In this document: piece by piece, positions 18,719-27,648 of the stretch
How the letters are laid out: every line of letters begins with the position of its first letter
Numbering within the stretch: position 1 is the first letter of the stretch
Source: Gammaproteobacteria bacterium
GTDB lineage: Bacteria > Pseudomonadota > Gammaproteobacteria > Arenicellales > Arenicellaceae
Reading direction: 5' to 3'
Assembly: GCA_030426005.1 (NCBI GenBank)
Contig: JAUHZM010000003.1
Coordinates: forward strand, 1 to 32,470
Length of the DNA: 32,470 nucleotides
Notes under the pieces: model-generated
What the model was told of the DNA's origin: nothing
Seen by the model: only the letters and a program-made list of their open reading frames with translations
Database searches by the model: none
Made by a program: the position numbers and the translations under genes

Positions 18719-20065
18719 GTGAGTAACGCTCGAGACTTAACCAAAGGACCAGTCTGGGTCAATCTAATGATGCTTGCCGGGCCCATGGTAGTCGGCATCA
18801 TTGCCACCATTTCCGTGCCCCTAGTCGACACCTATTTTGTCGGTAAACTCGGCACCTCTCCCTTGGCCGCACTTTCCTTCACCTTTCCGGTCACGATGGC
18901 GGTCACGAGCCTGGCAATTGGACTCGGCGCCGGGGCGGCGTCGGTGGTTTCGAGGGCCGTAGGCTCTGACAATCGTGATGACGCAACACGACTGACAACA
19001 GATAGCTTAGTACTCGCTTCATTACTCGTTATTGGCATTTCAATACTTGGATTCTTGACCATCAAACCGCTATTTATGCTGCTTGGTGCCAAACAAGAGA
19101 CATTGTCTATGATCGTGCGGTATATGCAGATTTGGTACATATCACTGCCATTTCTCATCGTGCCCATGGTGGCTAACTCGGTAATTCGCGCAATTGGGGA
19201 CGCATTCTGGCCAAGTGTCATCATGCTTGTGTCAGCTGTAATCAATGTGCTTACCACACCCATCTTAATTTTTGGGTTTGGTCCCATACCCGCGCTCGAC
19301 ATAGAAGGCGCTGCCTGGGGTACCACGGTGGCACGCGTGTTTACCTTCGCGTTTGCTATCTGGCTGGTGGTGTATCGAGAACGCCTAGTAACTTTAGCAT
19401 TACCCGCCGTCAACGCATTACTCAACTCATGGTACCGCGTGGCTATAGTTGCCGTACCGGCTGCATTTGGCAACGCAGTAAACCCAATTGGTATTGCCCT
19501 AGTTACGGCGATAATAGCTAGCTTTGGCGAGTCGACGGTTGCCGCGTTTGGGGTCGCCACGCGAGTGGAATCCTTCGCGGTCATCCCAATGCTCGCATTG
19601 TCAGCAGTCATTGGCCCCGTGGCCGGACAGAACTGGGGCGCGCAACAAGTGGACCGGGTTCGCACGGCACTAAAACAAAGCTTTGCAGCCTGTTTTGTAT
19701 GGGCATTGGTATTAGCCATGACGTTTTGGCTCAGTGCCGAAGTCATCACTTCTGTGTTTACCTCAGACGCTGAAGTCAGCGCTTTAGCCGCGAAATACTT
19801 GTATATCGTACCGCTGTCCGTGTGGGGCTACGGCTGGACCATCGTAGCAGCTGGTGCATACAACGCAATTGGCAAGTCAATTACCGGTCTGGGATTTTAT
19901 TTGACTCGTACAGCCATGTTCTATGTCCCTTTGTCTTTTATTGCGTCAATGTTAGCCGACTCTCAAGCTACGTTTGTTGCTATCGCAATCTCTAATACGC
20001 TAGCCGGTATCGTGGTTGGTTTTCTCGCCTTACATGGTCTCAAAAAAGTTGAGTGTTCAAAATGA
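18719..20065 (+). CDS. MATE family efflux transporter
   Basis: 448 aa, about 12 TM; GPMVVGIIATISVPLVDTYFVGKLGTSPLAALSFTFPV; GAGAASVVSRAVGS. GTG start. Confidence 0.9.
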   Translation: MSNARDLTKGPVWVNLMMLAGPMVVGIIATISVPLVDTYFVGKLGTSPLAALSFTFPVTMAVTSLAIGLGAGAASVVSRAVGSDNRDDATRLTTDSLVLASLLVIGISILGFLTIKPLFMLLGAKQETLSMIVRYMQIWYISLPFLIVPMVANSVIRAIGDAFWPSVIMLVSAVINVLTTPILIFGFGPIPALDIEGAAWGTTVARVFTFAFAIWLVVYRERLVTLALPAVNALLNSWYRVAIVAVPAAFGNAVNPIGIALVTAIIASFGESTVAAFGVATRVESFAVIPMLALSAVIGPVAGQNWGAQQVDRVRTALKQSFAACFVWALVLAMTFWLSAEVITSVFTSDAEVSALAAKYLYIVPLSVWGYGWTIVAAGAYNAIGKSITGLGFYLTRTAMFYVPLSFIASMLADSQATFVAIAISNTLAGIVVGFLALHGLKKVECSK

Positions 20066-21117
20066 AAATAACACGCACGAAGTATGGTCGCGGATTTACC
20101 TATCACTATGAAGACGGGAGCCGCCTGCAAGATAACTCAGAAAAAGACAAGCGGGAGAAACAATGGATCAAATCGCTCGCCATTCCACCAGCATGGACCG
20201 AAGTGGAAATCGATCTTGACCGACGGGCGAAGGTTCTTGCAAGTGGTCGCGATGACGCCGGCAAAAAGCAATACATTTACAATCCAGACTGGCGTGCTAA
20301 ACGCAACCACAAAAAATTTGCACGCATCCAACGCTTTGCCAAGCGATTACCCGAAATGCGGCGTAAGACAACGCAGCAGATTGATCAGTGGCTGGCGAAA
20401 TATCAGGCCAATGACAACAATACGACGAACGACCGACCAGTTGCTTTGGACCGCGAAACCGTTTTAGCCTGCATGGTCCGCCTCCTAGACACGGCCTATT
20501 TCAGACCAGGCAACGACAAATACACGCGCGACAACGAAAGCTATGGTTTAACCACATTACGCACCAAACACCTTAAAATCGAGGACGATGAACTTGTTTT
20601 TGAGTATCGAGGTAAATCAGGCGTAGAACAGGTGAAGTCGGTTAAGGATGAACAACTCGCATGTATTATTCGAGAACTCGATGACACGCCCGGCTACCGG
20701 ATTTTCAAGTACTTCGACGGTACTCAAAAAGTCTACGTTAACAGTGACGATTTGAATGACTACATCAAATCGGTGATGGGCGAATCCTTTTCGGCTAAGG
20801 ACTTTCGCACTTGGGCCGGCACAGCGGTTGCAGCGCTGGCATTAACTGAGTTCGACATCACTGACAATCAGACGGAACGAGACAAAAATATGCTGACTGC
20901 GATCGAAAAAGTCGCAAAACGTCTCGGAAACTCGCCTTCGATTTGTCGAGAGAATTACATCGACCCACGTATCCTTGATGCGTACATTGATGGCCAAACT
21001 ATTCAAAATCTGCAAGAGAATATTAGCCAGGAACTTGAAGACGACTACCTGAGTGCCGATGAATTCGCAACATTAAAACTGCTGGAATCGCGCTTGACTC
21101 AAAAAACAACGGATTGA
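20062..21117 (+). CDS. Type IB DNA topoisomerase
   Basis: RRAKVLASGRDDAGKKQYIYNPDWRAKRNHKKFARIQRFAKRLPEMR; LLDTAYFRPGNDKYTRDNESYGLTTLRTKHLKI; FRTWAGTAVAA; LGNSPSICRENYIDPRI with the catalytic Tyr. ATG at 20062 overlaps the MATE stop. Confidence 0.93.
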   Translation: MKITRTKYGRGFTYHYEDGSRLQDNSEKDKREKQWIKSLAIPPAWTEVEIDLDRRAKVLASGRDDAGKKQYIYNPDWRAKRNHKKFARIQRFAKRLPEMRRKTTQQIDQWLAKYQANDNNTTNDRPVALDRETVLACMVRLLDTAYFRPGNDKYTRDNESYGLTTLRTKHLKIEDDELVFEYRGKSGVEQVKSVKDEQLACIIRELDDTPGYRIFKYFDGTQKVYVNSDDLNDYIKSVMGESFSAKDFRTWAGTAVAALALTEFDITDNQTERDKNMLTAIEKVAKRLGNSPSICRENYIDPRILDAYIDGQTIQNLQENISQELEDDYLSADEFATLKLLESRLTQKTTD

Positions 21118-21127
21118 GCAATCAAGT

Positions 21128-21901
21128 TTAGGACACGTCGCGCCGATTCTTGAGTACCCGCATTGGCACACCAGCGACCACATCATAGTCAGCCACAGCT
21201 TTGTTCACCACCGTACTAGCACCAACAATACTACCGGTGCCAATGGACACGCCGTCGAGCACTTGCACATGGCTGCCAAACCAAACATTGTCGGCAATGG
21301 CGATGCCTCCCAAGGGCTGCATGCCTTGTTTCTTGAACGGAAGCTCGAGGTCATCGGTCACATAGGGCCCACTCCCAATAAAGTAGCCAAACGCGCCGAT
21401 CAGTACTTCGTCTCCGATCGTGACGTTACTGCCTTCCATTGCGTGCACCAGCGTACTGATGCCAACCGTGCAGCCCTGCCCGATTTGGATATCACCGTTT
21501 TTACAAGACAGCACCACATTGCGACTTATGATGGTATTGGCACCAATCTGGATCCCACGGTTAGTACCGCCTTTGGCATCCAACACCGCGCCATCGTCAA
21601 CAATCACACCGTCGTCGATCTTAATTTTAAGGCCATGGCGAATGGTGACGCCTTGACCAAAAACCACGTTGCGCCCGACGGATCCGAGCACAAACGGGTA
21701 TAAAAACTTTCGCAAAACCAAGCCCAGCGCTCCTGGTACCCAGGAGCTAAAGAGCATAATCAGCTCGTATTTGAGTAAATACCAGACACTATCAGAGCCT
21801 AGCGCTAGGTCCTGATAGCGTCCAAAGGCTGATTTGCTGCTGTCTGTCAGTTGCTCGTGTAAGGTTCCTTCAGACAGGCCTGGTCGTGCGTGCTTATCCA
21901 T
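21128..21901 (-). CDS. Left-handed beta-helix (hexapeptide repeat) acyltransferase
   Basis: Hexapeptide repeats: VGRNVVFGQGVTIRHGLKIKIDDGVIVDDGAVLDAKG, IGANTIISRNVVLSCKNGDIQIGQGCTVG, VDGVSIGTGSIVGASTVVNKAVADYDVVAGVPMRVLKNR. Confidence 0.87.
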   Translation of the reverse strand: MDKHARPGLSEGTLHEQLTDSSKSAFGRYQDLALGSDSVWYLLKYELIMLFSSWVPGALGLVLRKFLYPFVLGSVGRNVVFGQGVTIRHGLKIKIDDGVIVDDGAVLDAKGGTNRGIQIGANTIISRNVVLSCKNGDIQIGQGCTVGISTLVHAMEGSNVTIGDEVLIGAFGYFIGSGPYVTDDLELPFKKQGMQPLGGIAIADNVWFGSHVQVLDGVSIGTGSIVGASTVVNKAVADYDVVAGVPMRVLKNRRDVS

Positions 21902-21912
21902 ACTCGGATAAA

Positions 21913-22395
21913 TTAGTGATGATGTCCGCCTGGTCCGTGAACATGACCGTGTTCAATCTCTTCAGCAGAAGCATCACGCACAGCCGAAATTGTCACGTCG
22001 AAATGTAATTGTTGGCCTGCTAGAGGATGATTGCCATCGACAGTGACCGTTTTATCATCCATCGCGGTCACAACCACTGGCACCGGACCTTGCTCGGTCT
22101 CCGCCTGGAAACGCATACCAACTTCAACTTTCTCGATCTCTGCGCCAAACGCTTCGCGAGGTACGGTTTGAATCAACGCATCCACGGGCATGCCGTAGGC
22201 TTTTTCTGGTGCCACAACTGCGTTGACCTGGTCACCAACCGTTTTGCCTTCCAGCTGCTCTTCAAGACCGATAATAATATTGCCCGCGCCGTGCAAATAG
22301 ACCAATGGCTCCTGATCTTTGGATGAGTCTAGCACCTGACCTTCTGCATTTTTGAGTTCATAGTGCATCGTGACGACGGTATTTTGTTTAATCAT
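21913..22395 (-). CDS. slyD: FKBP-type peptidyl-prolyl isomerase SlyD-like
   Basis: MIKQNTVVTMHYELKNAEGQVLDSSKDQEPLVYLHGAGNIIIGLEEQLEGKTVGDQVNAVVAPEKAYG; His-rich tail HGHVHGPGGHHH. Confidence 0.92.
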   Translation of the reverse strand: MIKQNTVVTMHYELKNAEGQVLDSSKDQEPLVYLHGAGNIIIGLEEQLEGKTVGDQVNAVVAPEKAYGMPVDALIQTVPREAFGAEIEKVEVGMRFQAETEQGPVPVVVTAMDDKTVTVDGNHPLAGQQLHFDVTISAVRDASAEEIEHGHVHGPGGHHH

Positions 22396-22498
22396 GGAAA
22401 TTCCTAATACTTTTCGTAAATTAGCCTCGACACTGCTCAGTGTGAGTACGAGTGTCGGATTATGCCCGTTGTGGACCTTAATTAAAAACACCAGACAT

Positions 22499-22546
22499 AA
22501 AAAAACCTAACCTAAGGCACCCAAGTTGAGCACCTTAAGGTTAGGT
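22499..22546 (-). terminator. Rho-independent terminator (minus strand) for the small ORF at 22613-22852
   Basis: On the minus strand ACCTAACCTTAAGG...CCTTAGGTTAGGT stem followed by seven T (plus-strand A run 22499-22505). Confidence 0.8.
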
Positions 22547-22612
22547 CTACCCCACCACAATGTCTTGAGCTTTGGACCCTACTCTACTAACCCAAGACCA
22601 CAGAGTTCTTTA

Positions 22613-22852
22613 CTAAGCCGAGCAACTCACGTCGCGCGTCACAAGGCGTCGAAGCCATGTGTAACCGGCTTCCTGCATGAAGCCGGTTATCAGCTCCCGT
22701 GTTTCTAAATTCGATGTCGCCTGATAAATTTGAATCAGCTCAACCCCAACATCTTCAGAAATAAAATCATCTTCAGTTAAGCTGTGCGCGTGTTCCGGCT
22801 CTTTACTAATGATTTTCTGCAAAAGTCCAATCATTGTTTCGTTAACCTTCAT
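22613..22852 (-). CDS. Small orphan protein, 79 aa (84 aa if start at 22867)
   Basis: MKVNETMIGLLQKIISKEPEHAHSLTEDDFISEDVGVELIQIYQATSNLETRELITGFMQEAGYTWLRRLVTRDVSCSA; plausible composition, followed by a terminator and preceded by a promoter-like element. Family not recognised. Confidence 0.5.
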   Translation of the reverse strand: MKVNETMIGLLQKIISKEPEHAHSLTEDDFISEDVGVELIQIYQATSNLETRELITGFMQEAGYTWLRRLVTRDVSCSA

Positions 22853-22942
22853 ACCCAAGCCCCACATTTAACCCAGTTGATAATTAAGCAAACCTACTCT
22901 TTGCTTCCCAGTCGCAGCCTTGATGCTGCCTGCGATGAGTTA

Positions 22943-22971
22943 TTTATACTGGTGATCGCCGCGTGAAACAA
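22943..22971 (-). promoter_or_regulatory. Possible promoter for the small ORF
   Basis: Minus strand TTGTTT (22971-22966), 17-nt spacer, TATAAA (22948-22943). Confidence 0.4.
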
Positions 22972-22997
22972 ACGCTTTTGCAAAAAAAGTTTCACGC
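22961..22997. terminator. Perfect 9-bp inverted repeat with U/A-rich loop, possible terminator-like hairpin
   Basis: GCGTGAAAC (22961-22969) ... GTTTCACGC (22989-22997); downstream of the radical SAM gene on the minus strand. No direct T-tract after it on that strand. Confidence 0.45.
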
Positions 22998-23116
22998 CTT
23001 GAAAATAATTTAAGTTATTGTTTTTTATATATTTTTTTCTGTGACAATTTATGACAATTCGCTCAAATTTGTGTCACCGGGTTGACAATCAGCGCACAGG
23101 CATGTCTGATTTTTGT

Positions 23117-24676
23117 TCACCGATGACGCGCCTGTCGAGTTGAGTTGTTCGGTCCCGACTGAGGTCTAATATAGCCAGCTTTAGACCCAATATTAGCGCC
23201 TGAAAGGCACTTAGGTACCGACTTTAGTCCCGATTCATGGTGGTCTAAGGTAATATTTGATTTAAGGGCGTCAGCGTCCACTGAGAGCCTCGAAACAGCG
23301 ACCTCAAACACCAGATCAAATAATCGCAGCAGCGAAATCTTGTGAGTTTGTCCGGTAAGCTCGAAAATCGCATCTGCCAGCATCGAAAATCGGTCAAATG
23401 GCGATGATCCAACATCCAAAATCAGTGGCAAAGTGTTAGTGAATCGTCCGGAATTACCGATCAAATCCCAATATCGAGCAAACCGCGCCATCGTTTGCAC
23501 ATCAACAAACGATATATCTCGGTTAGCGACAATGCTGTATGGCGGGTTCGGATTGAAACGCAAGTCATGTGAGTCTGTGTGCCGGATAATCGGCGAGCCT
23601 TTCAGACGCTTTAAGATTCCTACTTGGATCTCGTGTGGCCGCAGCGCGTACAGCGTGTCAAAACTTTGCGCAAAACTCTCGAGATTCTCACCAGGTAGAC
23701 CAAAGATCAGGTCAGCGTGAATGTACGCATTCGTGTGCTGTCGAATCCAAGCCAGATTTTGCCTGGCCTTGTCATTGTCTTGACGACGACTGATCAGCGT
23801 CTGCACCTCAGGATTAAAGGTTTGAATGCCGATCTCAAACTGCAAACTGCCGGGCGGGAATTGCTGAATCATGGATTTCAGCGCATCTGGCAAGTGGTCT
23901 GGTACCACCTCAAAATGCAGGAATAGGTCATCCCCCATACGATCCAGAAAGAATTGTAAGATGCGTAAACTGTTCTTGATCTTTAGATTGAAAGTGCGGT
24001 CAACGAACTTGAAGTGCCTCGCACCACGCTGATACAACGCATCCATCTGCTGCAAAAACGCGTCCAGATCAAATGGCCAAGCGGTTTTATCCAGCGCCGA
24101 CAGACAGAACTCGCATTTAAATGGACAACCGCGCGACGCTTCCACGTAAAGCAACCGGTGTTGAATGTCCTCATCAGTGTATAAGTGATAAGGCATCGCA
24201 ATCGCATCCAGTTTCGGCTGTTCGCCCGGGATAATTTTGACTGGGCGCTCCTTGCCAGACAACAAATCGTGCGCCAACTGCGCAAAGCTGGTTTCGCCCC
24301 AACCCGTAATTAAATAGTCACACGCGGCCACGATGGCTTGCGACTCGTACTCGTAGCTAACCTCTGGACCACCGAGTACCACAATGACGTCTGGCGCGAC
24401 GACTTTGAGCAGACTGACCACTTTTTCGGTTTGCACCACATTCCAGATATAGACCCCAAATCCGACGATTTTCGGCTTGGACGCCAGAATCGACTCCACC
24501 ACGTCTTCCGGCCTGGCGTCGAGCGTGAATTCCTGAATGTCACATTGCGTACTGAGGTCACCGAGATTAGCTTTCAGGTAACGTAGCCCAAATGACGCGT
24601 GAATGTAACGAGCATTCAAAGTACACAACACAATATCCGACGTGTGCTGCGACGCAGCTAAATCAATCGCGTTCAT
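23117..24676 (-). CDS. B12-binding-domain radical SAM protein (DUF4080-like)
   Basis: N-terminal cobalamin-binding-like region (KPKIVGFGVYIWNV...VVLGGPEVSYE), radical SAM CPFKCEFC (Cx3Cx2C; plus-strand 24104-24127), FEIGIQTFNPEV, DLIFGLPGE. Confidence 0.87.
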   Translation of the reverse strand: MNAIDLAASQHTSDIVLCTLNARYIHASFGLRYLKANLGDLSTQCDIQEFTLDARPEDVVESILASKPKIVGFGVYIWNVVQTEKVVSLLKVVAPDVIVVLGGPEVSYEYESQAIVAACDYLITGWGETSFAQLAHDLLSGKERPVKIIPGEQPKLDAIAMPYHLYTDEDIQHRLLYVEASRGCPFKCEFCLSALDKTAWPFDLDAFLQQMDALYQRGARHFKFVDRTFNLKIKNSLRILQFFLDRMGDDLFLHFEVVPDHLPDALKSMIQQFPPGSLQFEIGIQTFNPEVQTLISRRQDNDKARQNLAWIRQHTNAYIHADLIFGLPGENLESFAQSFDTLYALRPHEIQVGILKRLKGSPIIRHTDSHDLRFNPNPPYSIVANRDISFVDVQTMARFARYWDLIGNSGRFTNTLPLILDVGSSPFDRFSMLADAIFELTGQTHKISLLRLFDLVFEVAVSRLSVDADALKSNITLDHHESGLKSVPKCLSGANIGSKAGYIRPQSGPNNSTRQARHR

Positions 24677-25493
24677 GCGCTAACTCATTTAATAGATAAC
24701 CCGCCGCGATCAAACCAAACGTGGCGGTCACATGAGTAATTGAACCAAGACCACCAGCACAGCTTAGCGCGTTAGTCTGCGCGCCGTCGCCCGTATTTTG
24801 AGGACGTTGCGCAGTGACCCCGCCCTTACCATCTGGAAACACCAGTTGTTCATCCGAATACACACACGGCACACCAAAACTACGTTTAGGGTTACGGGCA
24901 AAACCATACGACTGGCGCAGTAATTTGCGCGTTCGCGCTAACAGCACGTCATGCTGAGTGCGAAACAAGTCACATTGTCGAATTTTGGTCGGATCGATCT
25001 GCCCGCCAGCCCCGCCAACGGTAATCACGTCCATTTTGACACGCCGACAATGCGCGATCAGCGACGCCTTGCACCGGAAGTCATCAATGCAATCGACCAC
25101 ATAATCGAATTCCGAATTTAACAGCTCTGCCACGTTGTCTGGGTTAATAAAGTCATCGATCAGGTTAACCACGCACTGCGGATTAATTTGCGCCACGCGA
25201 TCCTGCAACACGCGAATCTTATCGCGCCCAACCGTCTCCGAGGTCGCCAAAATCTGACGATTTACATTCGAGAGTGCCACCACATCCATATCAATCAGCG
25301 TTAACTGCCCAATGGCGCTGCGTGCAAGACTTTCAACCACCCAGGAACCAACGCCGCCGACACCAATCACGCAGACGTGTGCCTGTTGCAGCCGCTGCAA
25401 CCCGGCGTCGCCATACAAGCGCGCAATACCGCCAAACCGGCGCTGGTGGTCGGCGTCTGGAGATACATCGCTGTGTAGAAGTGGTTCAGGCAT
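24663..25493 (-). CDS. tcdA: tRNA threonylcarbamoyladenosine dehydratase (TcdA/CsdL, ThiF/E1-like)
   Basis: RRFGGIARLYGDAGLQRLQQAHVCVIGVGGVGSWVVESLARSAIGQLTLIDMDVVALSNVNRQILA; VDCIDDFRCKASLIAHCRR; ORF extends to 25562 but MPEPLL at 25493 preferred. Confidence 0.92.
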   Translation of the reverse strand: MPEPLLHSDVSPDADHQRRFGGIARLYGDAGLQRLQQAHVCVIGVGGVGSWVVESLARSAIGQLTLIDMDVVALSNVNRQILATSETVGRDKIRVLQDRVAQINPQCVVNLIDDFINPDNVAELLNSEFDYVVDCIDDFRCKASLIAHCRRVKMDVITVGGAGGQIDPTKIRQCDLFRTQHDVLLARTRKLLRQSYGFARNPKRSFGVPCVYSDEQLVFPDGKGGVTAQRPQNTGDGAQTNALSCAGGLGSITHVTATFGLIAAGYLLNELAHERD

Positions 25494-25624
25494 GACGCGC
25501 TCAATATGGTTAAGATTTCGTTCGGGCTCTATGCAGTATAAACGGCTTCGAGACGGCATCAAACCGTCGCGGAGACTAGAACAGTTAATACGCTGCGACT
25601 CATAGATGCGTTACACTCTGCTGC

Positions 25625-26452
25625 ATGTCGACACCTAACCCGATGATGGATACTCATTGCCACCTGGACTTTCCGGACTTTGATCCAGATCGTGATGCGG
25701 TGCTCGAGTCGTGTTATGAGCACGGTGTGCTGGATATCATTGTGCCCGCAGTGAGCGCGGCTACCTGGCAACGAACCCGCGAACTGTGCCAAACACACCA
25801 AAAAACGCCTAATCGACCTCGCTTGCACCTCGCAGTTGGGTTACATCCGATGTTTATCGAACAACATCAACCGCAAGACTTAAGCGAGCTTGATCAATTG
25901 GTCAGTCAGGTTCAGCCGGTGGCAATCGGTGAGATCGGGCTGGATTTCTATCGTTCGAATACGCACTCAGTCATTGACCCCGATAAACAATTGGCGTTTT
26001 TCGATAAGCAACTCATGATCGCTAAACACCACGATCTGCCCGTGATTATTCACAATCGCAAAGCACATGACCCGTGTCTTTCACTACTGGCCGAGACCGG
26101 CTTACGCGGCGGGATCATACACGCCTTTAATGGCAGTATTCAACAAGCCCAGCGCTACATTGATCTCGGTTTTTTACTGGGCTTTGGTGGTATGCTGACC
26201 TTCACGCGTTCGAGCAAGCTGCGCGACTTGGTGCGGCAACTTCCCTTGCAGTCGATTGTCTTGGAGACCGACGCACCGGATATGACCGTGGCGGCGCACC
26301 GAGGAGAGCGTAACAGCCCAGCATACTTACATTATGTGCGCGACGCCGTGGCCGAAATCAAACAAGTATCGGCCGACGAAGTAGCCCGCGTCACCACCAG
26401 TAATGCTCGACGCCTGTTTGCGTTTCACACCGCGGACACATTAAGTAATTAA
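25625..26452 (+). CDS. tatD: TatD family metal-dependent hydrolase (YjjV-like)
   Basis: MMDTHCHLDFPDFD; AVGLHPMF; AIGEIGLDFYR; PVIIHNRKAHDPCL; IVLETDAPDM. Confidence 0.92.
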   Translation: MSTPNPMMDTHCHLDFPDFDPDRDAVLESCYEHGVLDIIVPAVSAATWQRTRELCQTHQKTPNRPRLHLAVGLHPMFIEQHQPQDLSELDQLVSQVQPVAIGEIGLDFYRSNTHSVIDPDKQLAFFDKQLMIAKHHDLPVIIHNRKAHDPCLSLLAETGLRGGIIHAFNGSIQQAQRYIDLGFLLGFGGMLTFTRSSKLRDLVRQLPLQSIVLETDAPDMTVAAHRGERNSPAYLHYVRDAVAEIKQVSADEVARVTTSNARRLFAFHTADTLSN

Positions 26453-26490
26453 CGTATCAACCATCCACGAACATATCCACACACACTGTT

Positions 26491-27252
26491 ATGCAAAACA
26501 CGCTTTCTGCCGCCGTCCTGTTGATTGGCAATGAGCTGCTGTCGGGCAGCATCGAAGATCGTAATCTGGCGCATATCGCTAAAACTCTGGAGCCAAAGGG
26601 TATTCGAGTACGCGAGACGCGCATCGTGCCTGATATCGAAGCCGAAATCGTCGACGCAGTCAACGCACTCCGCAGTCGCTATGATTATGTGTTCACCACC
26701 GGTGGCATTGGTCCGACACACGACGACATCACCTCGGACTCAATCGCCGCCGCATTTGGTGTAAAAAATGTGGTGCAACAGGATGTATTCGACATCATCG
26801 ATAAGTATTTAACAGCGAAAGGCGTGGAGTTCACGCCTGCAGCGCAACGCATGGCACATGCGCCAGAAGGCGCCGAAATGATCTACGCTGACCAGTCCAT
26901 CATACCTGGTTATCGCATCGACAATGTGTTCGTGATGGCCGGAGTGCCACGCATCATGCGTATCATGCTGGAAGGCATTGTTCGCCACCTCAACACCGGC
27001 GTGGAAATCCTCAACCAACAAGTACACGCCAACGTCACCGAGGGCGAAATCGCTGCTGCGCTCAGCGCCATCCAAGCCCAACACCCGGACATTGATATCG
27101 GCAGCTATCCACAAGACCCAGATTCCAAGCTCTCGCAATTTCGAGTGATCTTTATCGTCAAAGGCACCGAAGGTGATGAGATAGTAAAGACCTGCCAGGA
27201 AATCGCGGACGCCTGTAAGTCATTGGGGTCTGACGTTGAGATTCACGCCTAA
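26491..27252 (+). CDS. CinA N-terminal/MoaB-Mog-like molybdopterin-binding-fold protein
   Basis: AAVLLIGNELLSGSIEDRNLAHIAKTLEPKGIRVRETRIVPDIEAEIVDAVNALRSRYDYVFTTGGIGPTHDDITSDSIAAAFG; lacks the C-terminal CinA amidase domain. Confidence 0.9.
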   Translation: MQNTLSAAVLLIGNELLSGSIEDRNLAHIAKTLEPKGIRVRETRIVPDIEAEIVDAVNALRSRYDYVFTTGGIGPTHDDITSDSIAAAFGVKNVVQQDVFDIIDKYLTAKGVEFTPAAQRMAHAPEGAEMIYADQSIIPGYRIDNVFVMAGVPRIMRIMLEGIVRHLNTGVEILNQQVHANVTEGEIAAALSAIQAQHPDIDIGSYPQDPDSKLSQFRVIFIVKGTEGDEIVKTCQEIADACKSLGSDVEIHA

Positions 27253-27648
27253 CAGACTCGACAATGTGCTCGCGAGCGCATGTAGCTAGAATTGTGTCCG
27301 ATTACGTAATACTAATGGCATCGCCGACATAATTTGGTATAGTCCGACCCAAGGCGCCGATTTGACTCCGATTGCGGGCGCGAGAATAAATGCAGCTAAA
27401 GTGAGCCCGAGCGAAATTTATCGTGCCGGTGCTTTCCCCAGTTGTATGAGCTTGAATTGATTTAGCCTAAGCTTGGCCTAGCTGTTCTTAGTCTAGTCGT
27501 TTAAGTGTGGAGACTAATTTTGCAGTTATCACATTGCGATTATCACCAACTCCCTGCTTTAATTCTCACCGTCGCAAGACGTGCCCTCCTGTCAGAGTCG
27601 CGTAATTCGGCCTAGTAACCAACGGTCTAACTTTAATTATTTATTGCG

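Noticed and set aside
18832-19749. 305-aa minus-strand ORF antisense to the MATE gene
   Set aside because: Shadow ORF: Ala/Thr/Ser-rich, low-complexity translation opposite a well-supported membrane protein gene.
27253-27648. Lysine riboswitch or tRNA in the spacer before the aspartokinase-like gene
   Set aside because: No cloverleaf, TpsiC-arm motif or lysine-aptamer pattern could be identified by reading; an Rfam/tRNAscan search would settle it.
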